DNA from: Geodermatophilus sabuli
Lineage (GTDB): Bacteria > Actinomycetota > Actinomycetes > Mycobacteriales > Geodermatophilaceae
DNA: 64,000 nucleotides
Assembly: GCF_900215145.1 (NCBI RefSeq)
Contig: NZ_OBDO01000003.1
Location: forward strand, 1-64,000
Direction: 5' to 3'
In this document: piece by piece, positions 44,806-53,515 of the stretch
Layout: each line of letters begins with the position of its first letter
Position numbering within the stretch: the first letter of the stretch is position 1
Made by a program: the position numbers and the translations under genes
Notes under the pieces: generated by a model
Database searches by the model: none
What the model was told of the DNA's origin: nothing
The model's input: the letters and a program-made list of their open reading frames with translations, nothing else

Positions 44806-47652
44806 GTGACCACGGCCGCTCCCCCCGACGCCGACCTGCTTTCCGCGCTGCTCCGGGCCGGCGTCGGCGACGTCGACGACTCCGGCCTGGCCCGGGCGCT
44901 GTACTCCTCCGACGGCTCCCTGTACCGGGTGCTGCCCCGGGTGGTCGTCCGCCCGCGGCACCCCGACGAGATCGAGGCGACCCTCACCGTCTGCCGCGAG
45001 GCCGGCGTCCCGCTGACCGCCCGCGGCGCGGGCACCTCCATCGCCGGCAACGCGGTCGGCCCGGGCGTGGTGGTCGACACCAGCCGGTACCTGTCGCGGG
45101 TGCACGCCATCGACGCCGAGGCCCGGACGGCGACCGTCGACCCCGGCGTCGTGCAGGCCGCGCTGCAGAAGGCGGCCGCACCGCACGGGCTGCGGTTCGG
45201 CCCCGATCCGAGCACCCACAACCGCTGCACGATCGGCGGGATGATCGGCAACAACGCCTGCGGCTCCCGGGCCCTGGGCTACGGCCGGACGGCGGACAAC
45301 GTGGTCGGTCTCGACGTCGTCACCGGCGGCGGGCAGCGGCTCTCCCTGGGGGCAGAAATGGCCATCTCTGCCCCTCCCAGCGGGGTGCTCGGGGAGCTGC
45401 GGGCGCTCGTGGACGGCGAGCTCGCGGCGATCCGCACCGAGCTGGGCCGCTTCGGCCGGCAGGTGTCGGGCTACTCGCTGGAGCACCTGCTGCCCGAGCG
45501 CGGGTTCGACGTGGCCAAGGCGCTGGTCGGCAGCGAGGGCACGCTCGCCCTGGTGCTCGGCGCCACCGTGCGGCTGGTCACCGACGCCCCGTACCGCGGA
45601 CTGGTGGTGCTCGGCTACCCCTCGATGGCCGATGCCGCCGACGCCACCCCGGCGCTGCTGCGGCACGAGCCCACCGCCTGCGAGGGGCTCGACCAGCGGA
45701 TCGTGCAGCGGCTGCGCGACGTCCCGGCCGCGGTCGTGCCCGACCTGCCCCGCGGCGACGGCTGGCTGATCGTGGAGCTCACCGGGGACACCGTCGCCGA
45801 GATCGAGGCCAGGGCGAAGGGCGTCCTCGCCGACGCGGGGGCGCTGGACGCGCTGGTGGTCACCGACCCGGCCGAGGCGGCCGCCATCTGGCGGATCCGG
45901 GAGGACGGCGCCGGCCTGGCCGCGCGCACCTCCGACGGCCGTCCGGCGCACGCCGGGTGGGAGGACGCCGCCGTCCCGGTGGAGCGGCTGGGCGAGTACC
46001 TGCGCGGCTTCGAGGAGCTGCTGGGCGCGCACGGCCTGCAGGGCGTGCCCTACGGCCACTTCGGCGACGGCTGCGTGCACGTGCGGATCGACTTCCCACT
46101 CGGGCGCGGCGCCGACCGCGGGCGCGCGGCCTACCGCGCGTTCGTCACCGACGCCGCCGCCCTGGTGGCCCGGTTCGGCGGCTCGGTGTCCGGCGAGCAC
46201 GGCGACGGCCGGGCCCGCAGCGAGCTGCTGTCCTCGATGTACTCCCCGCACGTGCTCGGGCTCTTCGAGCGGGTCAAGGCCGTGTTCGACCCGGAGGACG
46301 TGCTCAACCCCGGCGTGCTCGTCCGCCCGGCCCGCGTGGAGGACGACATCCGCGTGGCCGCCGCGCCGCGGCACACCGCCGGCCTGGCCCTGGCCCACCG
46401 CCACGACGGCGGCGACTTCTCCGCCGCCGTCCACCGCTGCACCGGCGTCGGCAAGTGCCGGGCCGACCTGCAGGCCACCGGCGGGGTGATGTGCCCGTCG
46501 TGGCCGGCCACCCGCGAGGAGAAGGACACCACCCGCGGCCGCGCCCGCGTGCTGCAGGAGATGCTCGCCCCGGGCGGGCCGGTGCGCGACTGGCGCTCCC
46601 CGGAGGTGCACGACGCGCTGGACCTGTGCCTGTCGTGCAAGGGCTGCTCGCGGGACTGCCCCACCGGCGTGGACATGGCCACCTACAAGGCCGAGGTGCT
46701 GTACCAGAGCCACCGGCACCGCATCCGCCCGCGCTCGCACTACACGCTGGGCCGGCTGCCGTTCTGGGCCGACCTGGCCGCCCGCGCACCGCGGCTGGTC
46801 AACGCGGTCATGACCTCCCGGCTCGGCGGCCGGCTGGCGAGGTGGGGCGCCGGCGTCGACCAGCGGCGCGGCCTGCCGGCGTTCGCGCCCCGCACCTTCC
46901 GGGAGACGTGGGCGCGGCGGCCGGTGCCGGACGGGGCGGGACCGGCGGTGGCGTTGTGGGTCGACTCGTTCACCGACCACTTCGCCCCGGAGGTCGCCGA
47001 AGCGACGGCCGAGGTGCTGGCGGCGGCCGGCTACCGGGTCCAGGTGCCCCCGGCCGAGGCGTGCTGCGGGCTCACCTGGATCACCACCGGCCAACTGGAC
47101 GCCGCGCGCCGCACGCTGGCCCGCACGGTGGCGCTGCTGGCCCCGCTGGCCGACGCCGGCGTCCCGATCGTGGGGGTCGAGCCGTCGTGCACCGCGGTCC
47201 TGCGCGGGGACGCCCTGGAACTGGTGGGCGGGGTGGGCGGGGGTGACATGGCCGAGCGGGTCGCCGCCGGCACCCGCACCCTCGCGGAGCTGCTGCGGGA
47301 CACCCCGGGCTGGACACCGCCGTCGCTGGCCGGCGTCGAGGTCGTCGCCCAGCCGCACTGCCACCACGCCGCCGTGCTCGGGTGGACGGCCGACGAGCGG
47401 CTGCTGCGCGACGCCGGCGCCACCGTCCGCCGGGTCGGTGGCTGCTGCGGACTGGCGGGCAACTGGGGGGTCGAGCGCGGTCACCACGAGGTGTCGGTGG
47501 CCATCGCCGAGCACCAGCTGCTGCCCGCCGTCCGGAACGCCGGGCCGGACGCGGTCGTCCTCGCCGACGGGTTCTCCTGCCGCACCCAGCTCGACGACCT
47601 CGCCGGCCGCCGGGCGCTGCACCTGGCGCAGCTGCTCGCCACCGCCCGGTGA
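44806..47652 (+). CDS. FAD-linked D-lactate-dehydrogenase-like oxidoreductase with Fe-S and CCG domains
   Basis: 948 residues. The PCMH-type FAD-binding domain (about 45-190) has LTARGAGTSIAGNAVGPGVV at about 69-88; the FAD-oxidase C-terminal domain follows (about 220-520; YGHFGDGCVHVRIDFP). A two-cluster ferredoxin-like segment has CTGVGKC (about 545-551) and CLSCKGCSRDC (about 608-618). A CCG domain ends the protein, with ACCGLTW (about 751) and GGCCGLAGNWG (about 877). It should oxidise D-lactate, 2-hydroxyglutarate or another 2-hydroxy acid and pass electrons to quinone. Proximity to the 2-hydroxyglutarate-forming transhydrogenase makes that substrate attractive, by inference. Confidence 0.9.
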   Translation: MTTAAPPDADLLSALLRAGVGDVDDSGLARALYSSDGSLYRVLPRVVVRPRHPDEIEATLTVCREAGVPLTARGAGTSIAGNAVGPGVVVDTSRYLSRVHAIDAEARTATVDPGVVQAALQKAAAPHGLRFGPDPSTHNRCTIGGMIGNNACGSRALGYGRTADNVVGLDVVTGGGQRLSLGAEMAISAPPSGVLGELRALVDGELAAIRTELGRFGRQVSGYSLEHLLPERGFDVAKALVGSEGTLALVLGATVRLVTDAPYRGLVVLGYPSMADAADATPALLRHEPTACEGLDQRIVQRLRDVPAAVVPDLPRGDGWLIVELTGDTVAEIEARAKGVLADAGALDALVVTDPAEAAAIWRIREDGAGLAARTSDGRPAHAGWEDAAVPVERLGEYLRGFEELLGAHGLQGVPYGHFGDGCVHVRIDFPLGRGADRGRAAYRAFVTDAAALVARFGGSVSGEHGDGRARSELLSSMYSPHVLGLFERVKAVFDPEDVLNPGVLVRPARVEDDIRVAAAPRHTAGLALAHRHDGGDFSAAVHRCTGVGKCRADLQATGGVMCPSWPATREEKDTTRGRARVLQEMLAPGGPVRDWRSPEVHDALDLCLSCKGCSRDCPTGVDMATYKAEVLYQSHRHRIRPRSHYTLGRLPFWADLAARAPRLVNAVMTSRLGGRLARWGAGVDQRRGLPAFAPRTFRETWARRPVPDGAGPAVALWVDSFTDHFAPEVAEATAEVLAAAGYRVQVPPAEACCGLTWITTGQLDAARRTLARTVALLAPLADAGVPIVGVEPSCTAVLRGDALELVGGVGGGDMAERVAAGTRTLAELLRDTPGWTPPSLAGVEVVAQPHCHHAAVLGWTADERLLRDAGATVRRVGGCCGLAGNWGVERGHHEVSVAIAEHQLLPAVRNAGPDAVVLADGFSCRTQLDDLAGRRALHLAQLLATAR

Positions 47653-47681
47653 GAGCCGCGGCGGTCTGCCACGATGCGCCG

Positions 47682-48167
47682 GTGGACCTCGAGGAGACGT
47701 TGCTGCCGGGCGTCGGCGTGCGGTACCAGCTGCAGACCCGTGCCGGTGACCTGCTCGCGCTCGTGATGCGGCGCGAGGGCTCGGCGGAGATCGCCGTCTA
47801 CGACCGGCGCGACCCCGACCGCGCGCGCAGCGTGATCAGGCTCGACGCCGAGGAGGTCGACGCCGTCGCCGAGGTGCTCGGTGCCCCCCGGCTGACCCAG
47901 CGCTTCGCCGACCTCTCCCGGGAGGTGCCCGGGCTGGAGTCCGGACGCTTCGCGCTCCGCCCGGACTCGCCGTTCGCCGGCCGTTCGCTCGGCGACACCC
48001 GCGCCCGCACCCTCACCGGCTGCTCGATCGTGGCGATCGTGCGCGACACCGACGTCGTCCCGTCACCCGGGCCGGCCGACCTGCTGCGGGCCGGCGACGT
48101 GCTGGTCGCCATCGGCTCCCAGACCGGCCTGGAGCAGCTGGACCGGCGCCTGGCCGGAGCGGCCTGA
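47682..48167 (+). CDS. TrkA-C-domain regulatory subunit of a K+/H+ antiporter (KhtT-like)
   Basis: 161 residues. The N-terminal part (ETLLPGVGVRYQLQTRAGDLLALV) is the KhtT-type domain, and residues about 85-160 form a TrkA-C domain (RPDSPFAGRSLGDTRAR, GPADLLRAGDVLVAIGS). TrkA-C domains in such proteins bind nucleotides such as c-di-AMP or sense ions. GTG 47682 has CACGAT 6 bases before it and fits the family start; an upstream GTG at 47649 overlapping the previous stop would add 11 residues. The antiporter gene follows after 11 bases. Confidence 0.85.
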   Translation: MDLEETLLPGVGVRYQLQTRAGDLLALVMRREGSAEIAVYDRRDPDRARSVIRLDAEEVDAVAEVLGAPRLTQRFADLSREVPGLESGRFALRPDSPFAGRSLGDTRARTLTGCSIVAIVRDTDVVPSPGPADLLRAGDVLVAIGSQTGLEQLDRRLAGAA

Positions 48168-48178
48168 GGCGGGTCGGG

Positions 48179-49339
48179 GTGGACCACGTCGCCGCGCTCC
48201 TCGTCGAGCTCGGCCTGCTCTTCCTCGGCCTGTCCCTGCTGGGCCTGCTGGCCCGGCGGATCGGCCTGTCCCCGATCCCGTTCGTGCTGGTGGCGGCGCT
48301 CGCGCTCGGCGACGGCGGGGTGGTCCCGCTGGCCACCGCCCAGCCGTTCATCGAGGCCGCGGCCGAGATCGGCGTGGTGCTCCTCCTGCTCGCCCTCGGC
48401 CTGGAGTTCTCCGCCGACGAGCTGTTCGGCTCGCTGCGCCGGCACGCGCCCTCCGGCGCGGTCGACCTGCTGCTCAACGCCCCACCCGGGTTCGTCGCCG
48501 GGCTGCTGCTCGGCCTGCCCTGGCAGGGCGCCCTGGCGCTGGCCGGCGTCACCTGGATCTCCTCCTCCGGGATCGTCGCCCGGTTGCTCAGCGACCTCGG
48601 CCGGCTGGCCAACCGGGAGACCCCCGCGGTCCTGTCGGTGCTCGTGCTCGAGGACCTCTCGATGGCGCTGTTCCTCCCCCTGCTCGTGGTCGCGCTGGCC
48701 GGGGCGGGCCCCGCGTCGGCCATCGCCGGCATCGCCCTGGCCGTGGGCGCCGTCGTGCTGGTGCTGCTGGCCTCCCGGCGGCACGGCCACCGGCTCGGCC
48801 GGCTGCTGGCCTCCACCGACGACGAGCAGGTGCTTCTCCGGCTGGTCGGGCTGACCCTGCTGGTGGCGGGGCTCGCGCAGTCGATGGGCGCCTCCGCCGC
48901 CGTCGGGGCCTTCCTCGTCGGGCTGGCGCTGCCGGCGTCCTTCGCCGAGCGGGCCCGGGCGATCCTCGCCCCGCTGCGGGACCTCTTCGCCGCCACCTTC
49001 TTCGTCGCCTTCGGCCTGTCCACCGACCCCGGCGCGGTGCTGCCGGTGCTGCCCGCCGTCCTGGCACTGGCCGTGGTCACCACCGCCACCAAGGTGGCCA
49101 CCGGCTGGTTCGCCGCCGGGCGGGACGGCGTCGCCGCACCCGGGCGGCTGCGCGCCGGCACGGCCCTGGTCGCCCGCGGGGAGTTCTCGATCGTCATCGC
49201 GGGGCTCGCCGTCGCGGCCGGCGTGACCGGCCTCGGCCCGGTCGCGACCGGCTACGTGCTGGTCCTCGCCGTCCTCGGCCCGGTGCTCACCCGGTTCGCC
49301 GAGCCACGGGCGCTGCGCGCGGAACAGCTGCCGAGGTGA
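48179..49339 (+). CDS. CPA2-type cation:proton antiporter (KhtU-like)
   Basis: 386 residues and about 12 hydrophobic helices. PIPFVLVAALALG, LLLLALGLEFSADELF and the crossing-helix region GVTWISSSGIVARLLSDLGR mark the Kef/KhtU branch; ALVARGEFSIVIAGLAVA is the helix-11 signature. It has no cytosolic RCK domain, which the preceding gene supplies in trans. It should extrude K+ in exchange for protons. GTG 48179 follows GAGGCGGG. It ends directly against the convergent GAF regulator with no spare base. Confidence 0.88.
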   Translation: MDHVAALLVELGLLFLGLSLLGLLARRIGLSPIPFVLVAALALGDGGVVPLATAQPFIEAAAEIGVVLLLLALGLEFSADELFGSLRRHAPSGAVDLLLNAPPGFVAGLLLGLPWQGALALAGVTWISSSGIVARLLSDLGRLANRETPAVLSVLVLEDLSMALFLPLLVVALAGAGPASAIAGIALAVGAVVLVLLASRRHGHRLGRLLASTDDEQVLLRLVGLTLLVAGLAQSMGASAAVGAFLVGLALPASFAERARAILAPLRDLFAATFFVAFGLSTDPGAVLPVLPAVLALAVVTTATKVATGWFAAGRDGVAAPGRLRAGTALVARGEFSIVIAGLAVAAGVTGLGPVATGYVLVLAVLGPVLTRFAEPRALRAEQLPR

Positions 49340-50626
49340 TCAGCCCGGCAGGGGCGTCCCCCGCCGCAGCCGCTCCACCAGCGGGGCGGTGGACGCCGGG
49401 AGCAGCCGGGCGACCGGGGCGGGCAGGCGCACCTCCAGGTGCACGTCCTCGTCGATGCGGTACGGCTGCGCGGAGACGACGGCACCGAGCGTCCGCCGCA
49501 GCCGCGACACCTCGGCCCGCACCGTGACCGTGCGCCGCGGGTCGCCGAAGAGGTCACCGGCGAGCCCGGCGGCGCTGCGACCCGACGGGGCCTGAGCCAG
49601 CGCCAGCAGGATCTCCGCGTGCCGCAGGCTCAGCCCGGCCGACCAGGTGCCGCTGGGCCCGGTGACGCGCACCTGCGGCCGCGGGCCGGCGAGGTCGAGG
49701 ACGACCCCGGCCGGGCGGACCGCGTCCGCCGTGCCGTCGAGGCGCAGCAGCCACCCGCCGGGCAGCGGCTCCGCGGTGCACCAGCCCAGCGCCGGTACCA
49801 GCAGCGGACCGGGGCCGACGTCGTCGGGCAGCGGCACCCGGTCCGGCGCGGCCAGCCCCGTGGCCGCGGCGGTGCACCCGTCGGCGCCCACCACCAGCGC
49901 CGGCCCCGGGAGGCGGGCCAGCAGCGGTGCCGCCAGCGCCCGCAGCCGCTCCACCGAGCGGGTGTGCGCGGCGCGCAGCTCCAGCTCGGCGAGGCGGGCG
50001 ACGGCGTCGACGAGGGCGATCGTGCTCGGGTGCACGGTGGCCGCCGGGCCGGAGAGGTCGACCGCGCCGAGCAGACGGCCGGTGACGGGGTGGTGCAGCG
50101 GTGCGGCCGCGCAGGTCCACGGCTGGTGGCCCTCCGCGTAGTGCTCGCCGGCGTGCACCTGCAGCGGGGCGCCGACGACCAGGCTGGTGCCGATCGCGTT
50201 CGTGCCCACCGTGTCCTCGTCCCAGGCCGAGCCCTCCACGAAGCCCAGCCGGTCGGCCCGACGGCACACCCCCGGCCCGCCCTCGCGCCACAGGACCCGG
50301 CAGGCGGCGTCCACGACCACCAGCACCTGGCCGGCGTCGCGGGCCACCGGCAGCAGCCGCTCGCGCAGCAGGGGCAGCAGCGGCGCCAGCCCGCTCTCGG
50401 CGCGCCGCCGCTCGAGCTCGGCGCCGTCCAGGGGCGCGACGTCGGGTGCGTCGGAGGGGTCGAGCCCCGCCCCCAGCACCCGCCGCCACGAGGCCCCGAT
50501 CACCGGCCGCGGTGCGGCGGGCGGCGTGCTGCCGGCCAGCGCGGCTGCGCGCACCCGCTGCAGCAGCCGGGTGTGCGCGTGTGGGTCGGCGCCCGGCGGG
50601 AGGGCGCTCTGGACCGGGCTCGCCAT
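49340..50626 (-). CDS. GAF-domain transcriptional regulator (AcoR-like front, winged-helix end)
   Basis: 428 residues. Residues about 30-220 are the AcoR-type sensor region: PVIGASWRRVLGAGLDPSD and a GAF domain with EDTVGTNAIGTSLVVGAPLQVHAGEHY, then LGAVDLSGPAA. The expected AAA+ sigma-54 domain is missing. The C-terminal 100 residues instead look like a winged helix (LRHAEILLALAQAP, RRTVTVRAEVSRLRRTLG). It should activate the divergent NTF2-FMO gene 134 bases away. ATG 50624-50626 follows GGGAGGAG. Confidence 0.82.
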   Translation of the reverse strand: MASPVQSALPPGADPHAHTRLLQRVRAAALAGSTPPAAPRPVIGASWRRVLGAGLDPSDAPDVAPLDGAELERRRAESGLAPLLPLLRERLLPVARDAGQVLVVVDAACRVLWREGGPGVCRRADRLGFVEGSAWDEDTVGTNAIGTSLVVGAPLQVHAGEHYAEGHQPWTCAAAPLHHPVTGRLLGAVDLSGPAATVHPSTIALVDAVARLAELELRAAHTRSVERLRALAAPLLARLPGPALVVGADGCTAAATGLAAPDRVPLPDDVGPGPLLVPALGWCTAEPLPGGWLLRLDGTADAVRPAGVVLDLAGPRPQVRVTGPSGTWSAGLSLRHAEILLALAQAPSGRSAAGLAGDLFGDPRRTVTVRAEVSRLRRTLGAVVSAQPYRIDEDVHLEVRLPAPVARLLPASTAPLVERLRRGTPLPG

Positions 50627-50649
50627 CGGCGGCTCCTCCCTGTGTGACC

Positions 50650-50686
50650 TGCACCACCGACCATAGGGGCTGCAACCCCCTGCAAC
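50650..50686. promoter_or_regulatory. Helically phased TGCA(C/A)C repeats between the GAF regulator and the monooxygenase
   Basis: TGCACC at 50650 and TGCAAC at 50671 and 50681 are spaced by 21 and 10 bases, two turns and one turn of DNA. The second copy lies inside GGGGCTGCAACCCC. A plausible binding array for the adjacent regulator. Confidence 0.3.
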
Positions 50687-50760
50687 GCTTCCCGCCGCGA
50701 CCCGTCGCGCGGTCTGCTGCCGGGCGAGCCCGGTCCCCGCAACGACGCAGGAGGCAGCGC

Positions 50761-52590
50761 ATGACCCAGACGATCGAACGCCCCGGCTCCACCGGTTCCC
50801 CCGCCGACCGGGCCGCCACGTGGCTCACGACCTTCGAGGACGCCCTCACCGCCCGCGACGTCGACCGCGCCGCCGGGCTGTTCGCGACCACCAGCTTCTG
50901 GCGCGACCTGGTGTCCTTCACCTGGAACATCCGCACCGTCGAGGACCCCGGCGGCGTCCGCGACCTGCTGACCCACACCCTCGACCGCACCGACCCGCGG
51001 TCGTTCGTCGTCGAGGAGTCCCCGGAGGAGGCCGACGGCGTGGTCACCGTCTGGTTCACCTTCGAGACCGCCGTCGGCCGGGGACGCGGCACCGCCCGGC
51101 TCGTCGACGAGGACGGGACGACGAAGGCGTGGACCCTGCTGACCACGCTGTACGAGCTGACCGGACACGAGGAGCCGCGCGGCTCGCGTCGGCCGATGGG
51201 CGCCGAGCACGGCGCCAACAGGCAGCGGCTGACCTGGCTGGAGCGGCGGGAGAAGGAGCAGGCCGAGCTGGGCACCTCCGTCCAGCCCTACGTGCTCGTC
51301 GTCGGCGGCGGCCAGGGGGGCATCGCTCTGGGCGCGCGGCTGCGTCAGCTCGGCGTGCCGGCGATCGTCGTCGACAAGCACCCGCGACCCGGCGACCAGT
51401 GGCGCGGCCGCTACAAGTCCCTCTGCCTGCACGACCCCGTCTGGTACGACCACCTGCCGTACCTGAAGTTCCCGGACACCTGGCCGGTGTTCTCACCCAA
51501 GGACAAGATCGGCGACTGGCTGGAGTCCTACGTCGAGGCCATGGAGGTCCCGTACTGGTCGAGCACCGTGGCGACGACGGCCTCGTACTCGCCCGAGAGG
51601 GGTGAGTGGACGGTCGAGGTCGAGCGCGAGGGCGACCCGCTGACCCTGCGCCCGAAGCACCTGGTGCTGGCGACCGGCATGTCCGGCAAGCCCAACATCC
51701 CCGACATCCCGGGGCGGGACGTGTTCCGCGGGGACCAGCACCACTCCTCGGCCCACCCCGGCCCGGACGCCTACGCCGGCAAGCGCTGCGTCGTCATCGG
51801 CAGCAACAACTCCGCCTTCGACATCTGCGGCGCGCTGTGGGAGCACGACGCGGACGTCACGATGGTCCAGCGCTCCTCGACCCACATCGTGAAGAGCAAC
51901 ACCCTCATGGACATCGGGCTCGGCGCGCTCTACAGCGAGGAGGCGGTCGCCAACGGGATGACCACCGAGAAGGCCGACCTGGTCTTCGCCTCGATCCCGT
52001 ACCGGGTCATGCACGAGTTCCAGATCCCCCTGTACGAGCAGATGGCCGAGCATGACGCCGACTTCTACGAGCGGCTGGAGCGGGCCGGGTTCTGGCACGA
52101 CTGGGGCGAGGACGGCTCCGGGCTGTTCATGAAGTACCTGCGCCGGGGCTCGGGCTACTACATCGACGTGGGCGCCGCCGACCTGGTCGCCGACGGTGAG
52201 GTGAAGCTGGCCCAGGGCCAGGTCGACCGCCTCACCGAGGACGCCGTCGTCCTCGCCGACGGCACGGAGCTCCCCGCCGACCTCGTCGTGTACGCGACCG
52301 GGTACGGGTCGATGAACGGCTGGGCCGCCGACCTCATCTCCCAGGAGGTCGCCGACCGGGTCGGGAAGGTGTGGGGGCTGGGCTCGGACACCACGAAGGA
52401 CCCGGGCCCGTGGGAGGGCGAGCAGCGCAACATGTGGAAGCCCACCCAGCAGGAGGCGCTGTGGTTCCACGGCGGCAACCTGCACCAGTCCCGGCACTAC
52501 TCGCTGTACCTGGCGCTGCAGCTCAAAGCGCGCCAGGTCGGCATCCCGACGCCGGTGTACGGGCTGCAGGAGGTGCACCACCTCTCCTGA
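50761..52590 (+). CDS. NTF2-like domain fused to a flavin monooxygenase
   Basis: 609 residues. Residues about 15-135 are an NTF2/SnoaL-like cone (TFEDALTARDVDRAAGLFA), then FAD loop VVGGGQGGIALGARLRQLG (about 182-200) and NADPH loop VVIGSNNSAFDICGALWE. FRGDQHHSSAHPG fits an FMO-type FxGxxxH fingerprint. YATGYGSMNGWA and the C-terminal block are typical of flavoproteins once labelled CzcO-like. The substrate is unknown. Regulation by the divergent GAF protein suggests control by a small organic inducer. ATG 50761 follows GGAGGCAGCGC. Confidence 0.88.
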   Translation: MTQTIERPGSTGSPADRAATWLTTFEDALTARDVDRAAGLFATTSFWRDLVSFTWNIRTVEDPGGVRDLLTHTLDRTDPRSFVVEESPEEADGVVTVWFTFETAVGRGRGTARLVDEDGTTKAWTLLTTLYELTGHEEPRGSRRPMGAEHGANRQRLTWLERREKEQAELGTSVQPYVLVVGGGQGGIALGARLRQLGVPAIVVDKHPRPGDQWRGRYKSLCLHDPVWYDHLPYLKFPDTWPVFSPKDKIGDWLESYVEAMEVPYWSSTVATTASYSPERGEWTVEVEREGDPLTLRPKHLVLATGMSGKPNIPDIPGRDVFRGDQHHSSAHPGPDAYAGKRCVVIGSNNSAFDICGALWEHDADVTMVQRSSTHIVKSNTLMDIGLGALYSEEAVANGMTTEKADLVFASIPYRVMHEFQIPLYEQMAEHDADFYERLERAGFWHDWGEDGSGLFMKYLRRGSGYYIDVGAADLVADGEVKLAQGQVDRLTEDAVVLADGTELPADLVVYATGYGSMNGWAADLISQEVADRVGKVWGLGSDTTKDPGPWEGEQRNMWKPTQQEALWFHGGNLHQSRHYSLYLALQLKARQVGIPTPVYGLQEVHHLS

Positions 52591-52623
52591 CAGTGGCCGC
52601 CACGACCAGGGGACCTGATCATC

Positions 52624-52663
52624 GCGCGTCCTCCCTCACCGCCGGCCGTGAGGGAGGACGCGC
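52624..52663. terminator. Perfect bidirectional hairpin
   Basis: 16-base arms (GCGCGTCCTCCCTCAC and its complement) around CGCCGGCC, between the convergent NTF2-FMO and SGNH hydrolase genes. Confidence 0.7.
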
Positions 52664-52695
52664 TGCGGTGGGGCGGGACGCCGGAGAGCCGGGGC

Positions 52696-53367
52696 TCAGG
52701 CGGCGTCGTCGTCCCGGCGGGCGACGGCCGCGGCCAGCACGTGCGGGGCCAGCGCGTCGGCGATGACGGCGTAGCCGGCCGAGGAGGGGTGGAAGCGGTC
52801 GGCGGAGAACATCGCGAGGTCGGCGGCGAACGCGGTGGCCACGGCGTCGGACACCCCGGCGACCTGCGCGCCGGCGGCCCGGGCGACGGCGGCCTGCTCA
52901 CGCTGCAGGGCGGCGGAGGCGGCCTGCACCAGCGACCGGAACGCCGGGGGCACGAACGGCACCATCGACATGTCCGGCGCCGGCACGACCACGACGTCGG
53001 CACCCGCCGCGCGGAGGGTGCCCAGCGCGCCGGCCAGGCCCGCGGCCGCCTGCGCGGGCGGCACCATGCGGGCGAGGTCGTTCGCGCCGACCACCACGAC
53101 GGCGAGGTCGACGTCCAGCGGTACGGCCCGCCGGGCCTGCGCGGCGAGGTCGTGGGAGACGGCCCCCGGGACGGCGAGCACGGTCAGGTCGACGTCGAAG
53201 CCGGCGTCCTCCAGCACGACCGCCAGCCGCGGACCGAGGGTGTCCTGGACCCGGGCGGCGCCGGAGCCGTACGCGAGGGAGTCACCGAGGAGAGCCAGGC
53301 GCAGGCCCCCGTGCAGGGACCCGCTGCGAGCCGGCGAGTGGCGGGGGGCTGGAGAGTCCTTCAGCAC
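52696..53367 (-). CDS. SGNH/GDSL hydrolase
   Basis: 223 residues from GTG 53365-53367. Block I is LALLGDSLAYGSGAA (Ser nucleophile), block III VVGANDLARM and block V DRFHPSSAGYAVIADALA (Asp and His), so the catalytic set is complete. Such enzymes are esterases or lipases. An upstream GTG at 53442 would add 25 residues but lies in the terminator stem of the previous gene, so I reject it. No signal peptide is apparent with this start. Confidence 0.85.
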   Translation of the reverse strand: MLKDSPAPRHSPARSGSLHGGLRLALLGDSLAYGSGAARVQDTLGPRLAVVLEDAGFDVDLTVLAVPGAVSHDLAAQARRAVPLDVDLAVVVVGANDLARMVPPAQAAAGLAGALGTLRAAGADVVVVPAPDMSMVPFVPPAFRSLVQAASAALQREQAAVARAAGAQVAGVSDAVATAFAADLAMFSADRFHPSSAGYAVIADALAPHVLAAAVARRDDDAA

Positions 53368-53441
53368 GCTCCGTACAACGCCGCTCGCTCCTCCGCCATG
53401 CCCGCCGGCGTGCACATCCGCGGATGTGCACCGGAACGCCA

Positions 53442-53477
53442 CGGGGCCCGGCCGGGAACGCTCCCGGCCGGGCCCCG
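53442..53477 (-). terminator. Perfect hairpin terminator after the PhaB-like reductase
   Basis: 16-base arms (CGGGGCCCGGCCGGGA and its complement) around ACGC, 39 bases past the stop of the reductase gene. Confidence 0.7.
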
Positions 53478-53515
53478 CGCGGCCCGTCCCGCCGGTGCGG
53501 GCAGGCGGTCCGGCC

